Shown: piece after piece, positions 12,548-22,997 of the stretch
How the letters are laid out: each line of letters begins with the position of its first letter
Numbering within the stretch: position 1 is the stretch's first letter
Source of the DNA: Kwoniella bestiolae CBS 10118
Taxonomy: Eukaryota; Basidiomycota; Tremellomycetes; Tremellales; Cryptococcaceae
Assembly: GCF_000512585.2 (NCBI RefSeq)
Contig: NC_089241.1
Location: 5,226,001-5,290,000, forward strand
Length of the DNA stretch: 64,000 bases
Reading direction: 5' to 3'
Notes under the pieces: model-generated
The model's input: only the letters and a program-made list of their open reading frames with translations
What the model was told of the DNA's origin: nothing
Database searches by the model: none
Program-made: the position numbers and the translations under genes

Positions 12548-12971
12548 GTGAGGCGTATTGGAGTGTATATAGTCAATGACTTATCAAGAGGAAAGAGAGG
12601 TGAACTGGTGTTGCTATGGCGAAGAGAGTTAGAGACGATATGATTGTATATACATACTTAGGGTCATAAACCTGCTTTCTATTCTTTTTCTTCTTGCTCG
12701 GAGGATGAGGATCAGGATATATTTGTGCAATAGATTTAATATTTTTACTCGCTTTAATGATTATACGATTTGATGTGTATCTAATCTATGCAATGCATTG
12801 GTCTATATTGGTTATATAGGTGTCATGAGCGCGATGATCTGTCATATTCAGACCAATCTATTCTATGTTTCTTCTGCCTTCTTCCTTCTACACGCCTATC
12901 CGACTGACTCGTCCCATGCTCTGTTGCGTTCTTCATTCAGGAAATCCATTCCTAATTCATCTACATCGTAA
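12548..12971. other. Intergenic, convergent 3' ends
   Basis: AT-rich stretch between the ABC transporter and GPI13. It probably contains both polyadenylation regions. Nothing else is seen. Confidence 0.5.
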
Positions 12972-15900
12972 CTAGACGCTCTCACACCCAAACGTCCTCT
13001 TCACTTTCCACCCAGTAACTCTGACACCCACCAAGAGCGCCACCAGACATCCCAGGTCAACCACCAAAAGCGTCACTCCAGAAAGCATAAACCTAGGAGC
13101 AAAGACTTTCCAAACCATTAGATGTCTCCTGAGCCACGCCGAGGTGATGGCACTGGAGAAAGTAATGATCGTATGGTAGAGCATGAAACCAAGGATCAAC
13201 TGTAATGTGTGCGTAAGGATCGGTCTGTTGCTGGTCCCTTGGTTCCCTGAAGGTACAGGTGAGATATTCCATAATGCCAGTAGAGGAATGCCCAGAGCCG
13301 ACAGGAAGAACGTCCCCCATGTGTTTATTATCACTAGTATGGGAGATATAGGGTAGGTGACCACTTTGAATCCTATAAAGGCAGATTTCCACTGGATGGA
13401 CGATAATACCGCTTGATGGCCTGTTGAGTAGAATCCCAGGAACCCACCGAGCACAAGCGGTATGAGGTCGGTGAAAGAGGGTCGCACGATCGAAGAGGAG
13501 GTATCCAACGTTCCATCGAAATTACCCGGTCCGCCTCCACCAGCGGCGTTGGCGTTGAAAGATTGTTGTAAGATTATGGCGTCTCTTCGCGTATCGACCA
13601 ATTCAAGATATACCAATAACCCCACCAGCAGGCCCGATAGGACTAATTGACCCATCGGCTGGTTCGTCAGATGAACGAGAGTGAATGGGATAATGTAGAA
13701 TAGGATGTAGGTCGATCCGTACGAATTGGCAAAGCCTAGTACTTCCACTTGATTCTCTCCGGTCGACTGATCCACCTTCTTCTGTACTGATATGCACAGG
13801 GGCGAGATGAACCATATGTAGGGAAGAGCACCCAGGTTGATACCGATTGATACCCTTGCCAACCAAATTTTCAAGAAACCCGCGGTGCTTATGGCTGCGT
13901 TGGTCAATCCTATGGAATCCGAGTGGTGTTCTAGGTATTCTAATACCCAGTAACTCGCATTTAAGAGTAGGATACCTCGCCACAAGTATCCGAGGAAGAA
14001 GGGTGCAGATCCAGCGAGAGATTTTGATCGACTGAGAGTTATACCGATTGCTCGTGGGAGTTGCAATGCCAAGGGGATGATTGCGAATACGACCCATCTG
14101 GCTGATACAGGTGTATTACCGGAGTAGAATGTTACTCTGCAGTACGGTTGTTGTTCTTCCCTGCAGACTGTCACTGCTCCGACCAATCTCGTGATAATTG
14201 CATAGGCTAATGATAGACCGATGATCTTGATTCGCATATCTGCCGTCGGAGCTGATAGAGCCTTGAGAAGGTAGATGATAGGGATGGTAGTGAGGAAAAA
14301 CAGGACCATTCGATCTTCCCACATGATAAATGAATTGGAGGCGAACGAGATCGAATGAGCGAAGAGAAGTAACGGACCGATATATCGGTTGATGGAGAAT
14401 GTTTGAGGTAATGATACCTTGAGGAAGAGCGGGAAGATGATGACTAGTTCGGATACGATCGCAGAGGTGATGATGAATACTTTGATAGCTGTTGAGGGTT
14501 GAGCGGTGTAGATACCTGCTAATGTACCGACGATGGATCCGATTATACCGGCCGCAGTGAAAGATGTTTCCAATGCGAGTCGAGCGTATACATCCCAGTT
14601 GATACTGTTGTTCCTGACCCCGACGTACAGAGCGATAAGAGTCAAAGCACTCAGGCCCAAGATCAATGCGCCAACAAGGATCAGCGGGAGGGAGAACTGA
14701 GCCCACAACGCTCTGAGATGTTTGAGAGCCGATAAGGAGTAATATTGATGATGTCTGATAGACTCTCTCTGAGCTTGAATTGTTTGTTCGGAGCCGGCTA
14801 GGCGCTTTGAGACTTCTTTACCTTTCCTAATCCAGTCTGCTACTTTACCCACGCCACTGGGCGCCGTAGCGTCAACGTCTGTTTCAGGGCTTCCGTCTGA
14901 GACGATATGATCCAAACTAGCTCTCGCTTTATTCCATGAACCTTGCAAAGCCGCTCTGAGAGATTCATCGCCATATGCCTCCAGGTATCGATCAATCTGC
15001 TCTGCGTTTGCTCTTGTAGCAGCTTCTAGCGTTGATAGGTCATTTGAAAAGCACTCTGGTATGACGGAACCAAGGTTGTTGAACGGGATCGGTAAACCGA
15101 GAAGGAGCGACAAGGTAGGTACCAGATCAATCTGGTTGATGTGTCGTAGTGATTTTTGGGAACCCGGGAAAGTATAGGAAGTGGTTATACCTGCTTCTAT
15201 CGCTGTTGTTGTTAGAGGTTTAGACTTTGAGTATAACCACATGGCAGATGAGGTTTCCAATTCCGAGTCTCCCCCATGATTCCCTTTATCGTCCATCCCG
15301 TGGTCTCCTAAAAGTACTAACAAAGTATCATCATCTATCAGATCGACAATTTGTCTCAACACTTGATCCATCTGGGTCAACTTGGTCTTCATGGTCTCTA
15401 CGTTTGGCCCGACTCTGTGTCCTACATGATCCACACCTAGGAAATGACCTATCAAGACGTCCCACTTGGTTTGATTGGAAGGTTGGAGATATGGGAAGAT
15501 ATGTTCTATCACCCCTTCGTCGACGGTGTGCAGATCTTCGACATTGAATGAATCGTACGGATGAGAAAGGTTGAACGAGTCGGGGAAGAGGTTCACCCAA
15601 GTATCGTCTCCCATGAATCCTATACTTTTGTTTGCATTTAGTAGCTGTCTGATCAACGAATCCTCTTCTATAGCGGTAGAAGCAAAGTTTGAACTGATGT
15701 CGATGAAGGTGGGCAAGGAGCCTGTAGTGATTCCCTTGATTCGCTGCATGGTGGCAGTGGGTGGGTCTGAGAATGCGTTGAATATGAGCGAGTGATCAGG
15801 TTGAGAGGCTGATAATTCAGAAGGTAAAGTGAGGATACCATGATGATATGGTGATTTGGGAGAAGGGTAATGAGGGGAGACGAAATCCGTTCGTAGTGCG

Positions 15901-16181
15901 TCTATAACCAGGATGACAGCTTTGGAATGAGTCGCTGGGATGGGTGCAGCGTTAGATGGTGTATATGAAGGTGAAATGTGGGGGATAGTGAGTCGGGTGA
16001 GGAGGAATCCTTTGGTGAATATATATAGACCTATTATGTGGAGTGAGGTGATGTAGAGTAAGAGGAGGACTGCGAGATTCCACCGAGAGAGATTGCGGAG
16101 CCATGAGCTGGAGCGTATCTGTTTGAAAGATGAAGAGCTGGATGGTTTCTCCTCCGCTGACGGAGGAGCGGTCTCAGCCAT
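12972..16181 (-). CDS. GPI13: GPI ethanolamine phosphate transferase 3 (Gpi13/PIG-O)
   Basis: A single uninterrupted frame of 1069 residues. An N-terminal membrane span is followed by FTKGFLLTR, typical of the PIG-O branch. The lumenal phosphatase-like domain carries the metal-site pattern of the alkaline phosphatase superfamily: VILVIDALRTDF, the nucleophile region PPTATMQRIKG, HFLGVDHVGH and LLGDHGMDDKGNHGG. The C-terminal half has many hydrophobic spans. Family knowledge: the enzyme works in the ER and adds ethanolamine phosphate to the third mannose of the GPI precursor, the site later joined to proteins. It is notable as a 3.2 kb intronless gene among intron-dense neighbours. It is transcribed divergently from the CLPTM1 gene. 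Confidence 0.93.
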   Translation of the reverse strand: MAETAPPSAEEKPSSSSSFKQIRSSSWLRNLSRWNLAVLLLLYITSLHIIGLYIFTKGFLLTRLTIPHISPSYTPSNAAPIPATHSKAVILVIDALRTDFVSPHYPSPKSPYHHGILTLPSELSASQPDHSLIFNAFSDPPTATMQRIKGITTGSLPTFIDISSNFASTAIEEDSLIRQLLNANKSIGFMGDDTWVNLFPDSFNLSHPYDSFNVEDLHTVDEGVIEHIFPYLQPSNQTKWDVLIGHFLGVDHVGHRVGPNVETMKTKLTQMDQVLRQIVDLIDDDTLLVLLGDHGMDDKGNHGGDSELETSSAMWLYSKSKPLTTTAIEAGITTSYTFPGSQKSLRHINQIDLVPTLSLLLGLPIPFNNLGSVIPECFSNDLSTLEAATRANAEQIDRYLEAYGDESLRAALQGSWNKARASLDHIVSDGSPETDVDATAPSGVGKVADWIRKGKEVSKRLAGSEQTIQAQRESIRHHQYYSLSALKHLRALWAQFSLPLILVGALILGLSALTLIALYVGVRNNSINWDVYARLALETSFTAAGIIGSIVGTLAGIYTAQPSTAIKVFIITSAIVSELVIIFPLFLKVSLPQTFSINRYIGPLLLFAHSISFASNSFIMWEDRMVLFFLTTIPIIYLLKALSAPTADMRIKIIGLSLAYAIITRLVGAVTVCREEQQPYCRVTFYSGNTPVSARWVVFAIIPLALQLPRAIGITLSRSKSLAGSAPFFLGYLWRGILLLNASYWVLEYLEHHSDSIGLTNAAISTAGFLKIWLARVSIGINLGALPYIWFISPLCISVQKKVDQSTGENQVEVLGFANSYGSTYILFYIIPFTLVHLTNQPMGQLVLSGLLVGLLVYLELVDTRRDAIILQQSFNANAAGGGGPGNFDGTLDTSSSIVRPSFTDLIPLVLGGFLGFYSTGHQAVLSSIQWKSAFIGFKVVTYPISPILVIINTWGTFFLSALGIPLLALWNISPVPSGNQGTSNRPILTHTLQLILGFMLYHTIITFSSAITSAWLRRHLMVWKVFAPRFMLSGVTLLVVDLGCLVALLVGVRVTGWKVKRTFGCESV

Positions 16182-16614
16182 CGTGCTTTCCAGGTAGCAT
16201 CAGCACTTCGACCTATCAGAGTGAGCATTGAGGAAAGCGGACTTACCTGGTCGTGAGCTCGACAGCTCGTCACCCGGCCTTTCTTTTTGTGTTGAAGAGC
16301 TTGCTCCAGGATGTGCAGACTTTACTTCTTTGTCTTGAAGAGCTGCTCAACTCACCGTATATGTTTCTCTGTTGACCGACTATGAGGATGAGAAAGGTAT
16401 TGAGCATTGTCATCATGCAAAAAACAGAAATATTCGACGTGGACTATGGGGTTCTCGTTTGGTGCGTGCCTTAATTCTACGGTATTGACGTGATCCAAAC
16501 TGCTGGCATACACCCGGTCCGACGCTTGATAACCCCCTTGTCTGAACTTCTTGCCTCGTTATCTCTTTCTCCCTTTCTCTCATCTACCTTGATCTCACAT
16601 ATTATACTCTCAAA
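16182..16614. promoter_or_regulatory. Shared divergent promoter of GPI13 and the CLPTM1 gene
   Basis: A 433-bp space between two start codons facing away from each other. It includes CT-rich leader sequence (TCTCTTTCTCCCTTTCTC) just before the CLPTM1 ATG. No defined operator was recognised. Confidence 0.5.
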
Positions 16615-19153
16615 ATGTCAGGAAGAGCTCCTGCCCCTGGCCCAGCCGAGCCACCTCGGCAACAAGGTAACAATGATAAGATATGGGGTGTAGTTCGTTC
16701 GGTAGCCATGTTCTTCGCTGTCCAAATGGGTAAGTCATCCCTCACTCACAATTGGATCGGTTCAGTGTAACCAAGCTGACTTGATCTTGATACCTAGCCA
16801 TGAAATACGGTATGGAATATGTAAGCTGACATGTCACCCTTTGACTTGAGAGATGTTGTAGCTGACCTTTTTGCAGATGGGCATGGGCGGTAACAAATCG
16901 CCTGCTCCCCCTGTCCCCGTACCAGCCGAAACATCTGATGGAGCTTCTCCACCCGTCGCTGCGCCCACCTCTCAGGGATCCCAACTAGCTACCCCAGCTT
17001 GGGACCTCGGTACACCCCTCTCTATGCTATTGTACACTTCGACTTCGCCTTCAGGTCAAGATGTCGATCTGGATCATCCATTAGTCCAATGGGACGGTCT
17101 CACATACGGAGAATGGAAGGACGAGAGAGAAGCGGATCTTATCCTCGATGTTCCAGAGAGCGTATGGGCTCGTAACGGTAGTTGGTACATGGACGTTGTA
17201 TTGGTCAAAGGTGGTGGTACACCTAAAGGAAAAGGTCCAGGGAATGTCTCGGCATACAGGAAACGTGCGTTGCTCATAACATCACTAGTCGTCGATGCAG
17301 ATGATGCTGATTTCGAGATAACATACAGAACTCACTCGATTCATCCCCAAGAGAAGAGTCCGAAAAGAGAAGAAGCTTATCGGCTCAAAGGACGAAGTTG
17401 AAGAAGAGGTTGAAGAGCCCATCGAACAATCCGGTCCACCACCCATCGTCGCTCATTGGTCAAACAACCTCACTCTGACGATCGTCTCTTCAGGCGGAGA
17501 AGTCAACCCAGGTCAACTCTCACCAGTAGCTCAACCATTCTACACTGTCCAGCCTTCTCTATCCGATCCAACCAAGAAGGTCTATCCTCCTCCGATCTTC
17601 CCAAATGACTTCTGGATCATGAAAGAATCCCTCTACGCCATCAACGAAACTACCAAGACCCTGCCCCTGCACGTGACGTACCATGCTATCTCAGCTATGA
17701 AGTTCAACCTCTTCAGCTCGATGACCGCCTCGTTCGAACAGGCCGCTCAACAGCAGGGAGGGGGCGGTATGGAGTTTGACGAGATCAAGCGAACTCTTAT
17801 CGAGACTTCCCCTTGGCTTTTGATCACCACCGCCATCGTCACTGTCTTGCACACCTTGTTCGAGTTCCTCGCTTTCTCGAGCGATGTGAGCCACTGGAGG
17901 AAGAAGGACAAGGATTTAGTCGGGGTGTCATTGAACACGATCTTGACAAATTGTTTCGTCCAATTGGTCATTCTGTTGTACCTCCACGATAGCTCTGAGG
18001 AAACTAGTTTCATGATTCTCTTCGGTCAGGGAATGTAAGTCAAGGCAGCTTCCTACAGACAACATAGGCAGGAAAGCTGACGGTCCGTCGTCTCGAACAG
18101 TGGTCTCTTGATCGAGGCTTGGAAGATTACAAAGGGTGAGTCATCCTTTCCCCTGTAGTGAGAGATGACTGTAGCTTACGTCGTGAAATTGCCCCGCAGT
18201 CACCAACATCCGAATCAGACCCGCTCCTACTTCCATCTTCGGCTACACCGTGCAATTTGAGGGTGAGTTGTGGCCCGTAAGTCATGGCGAGGGTTCTTAG
18301 CTGATGTTCACGACATAGACAAACGAGAACTGTCCGAAGATGAAAAGAGAACCCAAGAATACGACGCTCTCGCTTTCAGACTCGTGTCGTACGGTGCCAT
18401 CCCACTCTTGGCAGGTTACACTGTGTACTCTTGTAAGTCGGCTCAACGTACAACGGACACGCTTCCATGCTATAGGGCTTTCTCAGGCTGACCTCCGCTG
18501 ACCTCGACGTTGTTTCAGTGCTTTACCAGTATGTTCAAAAACATCACCGAAAATAGACAAACCACTTTGCTCTTGCTAACTTTACCGCACTCACAGAACC
18601 CACCGAGGATGGTACTCTTTCATCGTCACCACTCTTGCTCAAGCCATCTACATGTTCGGTTTTGTCCAACTCATCCCCCAACTGATCATCAACTACAAAT
18701 TGAAGAGTGTCGCTCACATGCCGTGAGTTTTCTTCCGTCGCCTCGTTGCTCTGCGATTGCTTTACTGATGTGTATCGTATAGAATGAAAGCTATGATGTA
18801 TAAGACCCGTAAGCTACCGATATTGGTTTCTCCTGTGCATATAGCAAGTAGCTGACCTTTCTTTCGCAGTATCAACCGTCGTCGACGACTTCTTCGCCTT
18901 CTGCATCAGAATGCCATGGTTACACAGATTAGCATGTTTCCGGTGAGCTATCCCTTTTCGGGGAGTTGAAGCAGTAGCTGATCGTATGTGATATTGCAGA
19001 GACGATGTTGTCTTCCTCATCTTGCTTTATCAGAGATGGATTTACCGAGTTGACTATTCTCGTGTCAACGAGTACGGCCAGGTCAACGAAGGTATGGTAG
19101 AGGACGTTGGGAAGCCCGGAGAAAAGGAGAAGGAGACTAAGAAGAACAAGTAG
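16615..19153 (+). CDS. CLPTM1 family multi-pass membrane protein
   Basis: About 610 residues from twelve exons: 16615-16729, 16798-16820, 16877-17264, 17329-18034, 18101-18135, 18199-18262, 18319-18432, 18519-18528, 18597-18722, 18783-18808, 18870-18942 and 19000-19153. One coordinate in exons 5-6 may be off by a base. Family landmarks include QLTRFIPK, PNDFWIMKESL, SSDVSHWRKK, GLLIEAWKITK, FGFVQLIPQLIINYKLKS and DDFFAFCIRMPWLHRLACFRDD. A first hydrophobic segment (MFFAVQMAMKYG), a large lumenal domain and a cluster of C-terminal spans fit the family. Human CLPTM1 is an ER/Golgi membrane protein; the fungal role is not well defined. Exon 8 is only 10 nt, and exons 2 and 10 are 23 and 26 nt. 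Confidence 0.92.
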
Positions 19154-19489
19154 GGGAGCGGAATGGAAGACAGAATGATGCTGGGGGGAGATACGTGTGG
19201 GTCAGTATCGACGGAATGAGAGGGTGGGGGATGGCAGTCGCTCGGAATGACGGAAGGGGGATGTGTGTGTGAGATGTCGCGGAGTACAAGGAATGTTGGT
19301 TGTCTAGTGATATCCAAAATTAGAGGCATCGTTGCGACAGCACGCAGAGAAAATATATCGGGTTATGCATATTTGATAGACCTTGATGATGATCCGAGAT
19401 CATACCTGTAGGACAAGTACATCTACATCCGTATAAATGAGAGTGTCCAGATATAGCGATTGTCGAGAATTTGCTCTGTCATTCTGCGC
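19154..19489. other. Intergenic, convergent 3' ends
   Basis: Purine-rich 3' flank of the CLPTM1 gene and the 3' region of CNS1. No gene is seen. Confidence 0.5.
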
Positions 19490-20988
19490 TTACTTGCCAT
19501 CCCTACTTTTCTTGAACTCGTCTATCCACCTCTTCTCCACCTCCCCCTTGGGCAGCACCACGAAGCTCAACAGTCCATCCTTAAGTACCACCCCATCTTT
19601 CGTCAAACCCTTCTCTTTATCTTCTCCCCGCTGAGCTTTCCGTATAATCTCCCTCAGTGTCAACTCTTTCCCAACTTTCAATAACCTTTTCTCCCTCGTC
19701 TCAACGTAAATCACCAGATTATCCACATAATATTCCTTCTTCTCATCCCATTTAGCAGGAGGGATGTTAACCTGGGTGGGCGATTGGGGGAACATCATAT
19801 TGAGTTGATCTATGAACGACGTGTTCTCCTGGAAAGCAGTGATGAAGTCCGATTGACCATATTGCGGGTAAAGCAAGAACACAGGGAAGATCAGGGGTGT
19901 CTCAGGCGAGAGTGTTTCGGCGTAATTGGATTGGTCGTATTCCGAGGGGTCGAATAGGACAGGAGGGGAATTATCAGGTGGAGAGGGAGTCTTGACATTT
20001 ATCAATCCTCTCTGTATTACAGCTTTTTCTAATGTGATCTTTGTAATTTTCTCTCTCCGTATCCTATTTGCCCTCTCCACTTCTCGCTGTTGACCTTTCT
20101 GTACTTTCTCTTCCAATCCATCCCACAATGATATATCCTCTCCCGGTATCTTGCCATTCTGTAGTTCTCCCTTCGCTCGACTGATTACATCCAACGCTTC
20201 CCTCCATCGTTCTAGCGCTATCAAGCTATTCGTAACCCTATACATCGCCTTGATCAACGCCTTATCGCTAGGCAGCTTCTCCGCGGTATATAGCGCAATG
20301 ATAGTCCCCACATCTTTCAATACGGAGCTGTGATTCTTCAATAGCAGATTACTCTGCGCTCGGTTGTTCAGTAAGGTGATTTTGAGCTTTAGGTCCTTGG
20401 GATGGGAGTCCAGCCCTTGGGTGTACGCTTTGATGGCTTCGCTGTAGGATTTTTGAAGGTGAAGCTCGTTGCCGTGGTTCTTGAAGTTGGTAGCGACGTC
20501 TAAGCGAGGGTGGAAGAGGAAGGCAATCGTGTCAGCTTACATGATCTCACTTGGGACTCTACCTCTTGTTGCCTTTTTCTGAACGAGGCACCAGGTTTCA
20601 TGTCCAGACATGCAATCATGAAGAGATTCGACTATCTTTTGCCTAACTACAGATATCATCGTACACACGACTTTCTCTCCCTTCTGTCGTACCACTCTTC
20701 CCCCTGCCCCCTGCCCCCTAAGGAATGCAAAGTAATCCAAACCAACTCACCATCCCCCTCACCCTCAAATACTAGAGTCCTCAACGCCTCCAAAACATCA
20801 TTCGTCTCCCCGTCCTTCGGCGTCTGATTCATAAATATCGGAGTAGACTCCAGGAGATTCTCGAAATCTTGATACCCATATTCCTTCTTCTTCTCGGGGC
20901 CTATACCTGGTCCGTTGACGGAGTTGGAGGCTGAGGTGGTGCTGTATGATGAGAGGAGGGTGTCGAGGAGGTCGTCTTGTTTTGACAT
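19490..20988 (-). CDS. CNS1: Hsp90 co-chaperone Cns1/TTC4 homolog
   Basis: Two exons, 20751-20988 and 19490-20499, giving 415 residues. The N-terminus (YGYQDFENLLESTPIFM) matches the short segment before the TPR domain in Cns1 and TTC4. A three-repeat TPR block follows, with FKNHGNELHLQKSYSEAI and NNRAQSNLLLKN, which would bind the C-termini of Hsp90 and Hsp70. After a charged helix, the C-terminal wheel domain is recognisable (FPVFLLYPQYGQSDFI, WDEKKEYYVDNLVIYVE). Family knowledge: Cns1 is an essential co-chaperone in budding yeast and supports translation elongation through eEF2 folding. The intron is 251 nt, long for this region. Confidence 0.9.
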
Positions 20989-21644
20989 TTTGGAGTGGGG
21001 ATGGTCAATCTCAGGTAAGTTTGATCGAAGGGGAGGTGGGGGTGGGATTGCTATGTTCTTCGAGGATGATGGATATGCGATATATGGATGATGCCAGTCT
21101 AGGGGACGCAGTCGTCGTTTCGAGGGTATTATCTATGATAGTGACCGAGGAAGAGCGGTAAGAGATGGAATATTGAAGAAAGATGAAAAATCAAAAACGA
21201 AAAACATTTTTTCCACTGGTCAACCTCCACTCCATCAATCAAAAGTATGCAAGCAATCCCGTCGAGTCAATGTACATGTACATATATATACATAACATGT
21301 CAATGCGATCTGCTTCTCTTCTCTTCTCTTCTTTCTGATTAAAATGAGTATAGAGCTATAAAGTATAGATAAAATATCTGAACAAATGAATTATTCGCTA
21401 TAAGTCTTCCATCCTTCTTTCCACTTTGAAAGTCTTCCTTCGTTCTTCTATCATTTTCCTCTCCCAATATCTTATTCTTACAGCTATACAGTTCCTCACT
21501 TCCAACAACATAACACCTTCTTATAACATGTGTAACGACATACACGATATCTTGGAATATTGAGAGAAAGACGACATCTATATTGCCATGTTCACATGGG
21601 ATGGGAGCCTAGAACGTATGATACAACGAGATTCCGTCGGTCGA
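20989..21644. other. Intergenic between CNS1 and the bZIP gene
   Basis: This holds the CNS1 promoter and the 3' end of the bZIP transcript. A short TCTTC repeat lies near 21314-21333, along with several AT-rich stretches. No gene is seen. Confidence 0.45.
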
Positions 21645-22483
21645 TCAATATTGTTTCTCATATTTCGCTAATTTCCTTTTGACTATACCAACGAGGATGC
21701 ACAATCAGCATCGAACTCGGATTATGAGTGGAATGTGAGTTAGACTCACGCTCGGCAACTTCCTTTCTCAGTCGAGCGGACTCATCATTAGCCAATTTGA
21801 TTTGTAGATCCTTCTCTCCCAGATCGTGCTCGAGCGAAGTCAAGTGTTCTGTACACCGTACAATCAGAATCAGTCACCACTCGATCTCTACTGTATCTCG
21901 GACAAGACTTGACTCACCCTTTCTCTTGGCTCTGAACGTCCTCGCCGAGATCCTATTCCTCACTCTCTTCCTCTCTCGAGCGGAGAGTGCCCTGTAATCC
22001 TCAACCTTCATACCCCAGATCATCCCATCTCGTTCTACACCCTCTGGCACCTCAGGTTCATGTTCATGTTCATCATGATCGTGGTCGTGATCATCGTGCG
22101 AATGGGATGCCGACCCTTCCGAATCGGACAACAAAGCAGAATTCGAATGACTCCTCTTCTTCCCGCCCTTGGGACGTCCCTTGGGGTTCCTCGGTCGATG
22201 TCGAATGGGCAAGGGTAATGGAGATTCATGTGGGCTGACTACAAGAGACGAGATGGGTGAGGGTGATCTGGTCAATGAATTGTCGACCATGTGGACCGAG
22301 TCGGTCGATCTGGATATAGCCGAGAGGGGCACAGCGCTGAACGATTGAGGCGAATAATCATTTTGTTTCTGTTGTTGAGTCAAGAGAGCGGTGTTGATAC
22401 CGGTGTTACCACCAGAGAAATAGTTGAATTGGGGATAGAAGCTTGATGGGCCTGCTTGAGCTTGTTGCTGTTGTTGTCGCTGC

Positions 22484-22516
<33 letters not shown>

Positions 22517-22997
22517 GGTTGGTTGTATTGTAGTTGGAGTTGCAAGTCATCTCGGGTATTGTCCACCACCTCGGTCTTGATATTCATGACCGCCGGGGCG
22601 GAGTTGTCCGCCGTGTTGGAATTGGTGTTCGTACTCCATTCGGGCTGATTGGCAGCACTAGCCGGGAGACCGAAGTAATCTTGCGGTTGCATTCCAGCCG
22701 AGGACGACAAGTTCAACTGTTGTATGGGTGGTTGAGCAGAAGCATCCAGCCAGTCCAGCGTAGTAGGCGTAGGTACATTCACATTCCCATTCCCGGATCC
22801 AGAGGAGAGCAGGAAGTTTTGGTACAGGTATGATCCCCAGTTCGGTCCCCATGCTGTAGCCTGGAAATAATAATAGATTAGCAAAAGTTGACTTCCGACG
22901 GCAAGATCCAAGGAATGTGATGTGAAGGATGACTCACCATATTGGCTGATTTCTCATCAATCAGGTTCAGAGATGGGTTCATGGTGATGGCGTTCAT
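21645..22997 (-). CDS. bZIP transcription factor with polyglutamine tract
   Basis: Four exons: 22938-22997, 21918-22860, 21750-21848 and 21645-21682, giving 379 residues. The body is disordered and acidic or Ser/Gln-rich, with a polyglutamine run at about residues 136-158. A GRPKGGKK AT-hook-like basic motif and a His/Asp/Glu repeat (HDDHDHDHDEHEHE) follow. The bZIP lies at the extreme C-terminus: basic region ERKRVRNRISARTFRAKRK, then a zipper continuing through exons 3 and 4 to VAELKRKLAKYEKQY. The last 38-nt exon is needed to keep the heptads. Several bZIP factors exist in Cryptococcus, and I cannot say which this is. A 2.65 kb gene-free region lies upstream. Confidence 0.88.
22462..22516 (-). 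repeat. CAA/CAG trinucleotide tract coding for polyglutamine
   Basis: On the coding (minus) strand this is a run of CAA and CAG codons broken by a single CGA (Arg). Mixed codons make it more stable than a pure repeat, but length variation between strains is likely. Confidence 0.85.

Noticed and set aside
13462..15795. Plus-strand open frames inside GPI13
   Set aside because: They are antisense shadows of a strong 1069-codon gene with clear family motifs.
21645..22997. Possible Hac1/Hxl1-type stress factor with an unconventional Ire1 intron
   Set aside because: All introns have ordinary GT-AG sites, and the bZIP is at the extreme C-terminus rather than in the N-terminal part as in Hac1-type factors.
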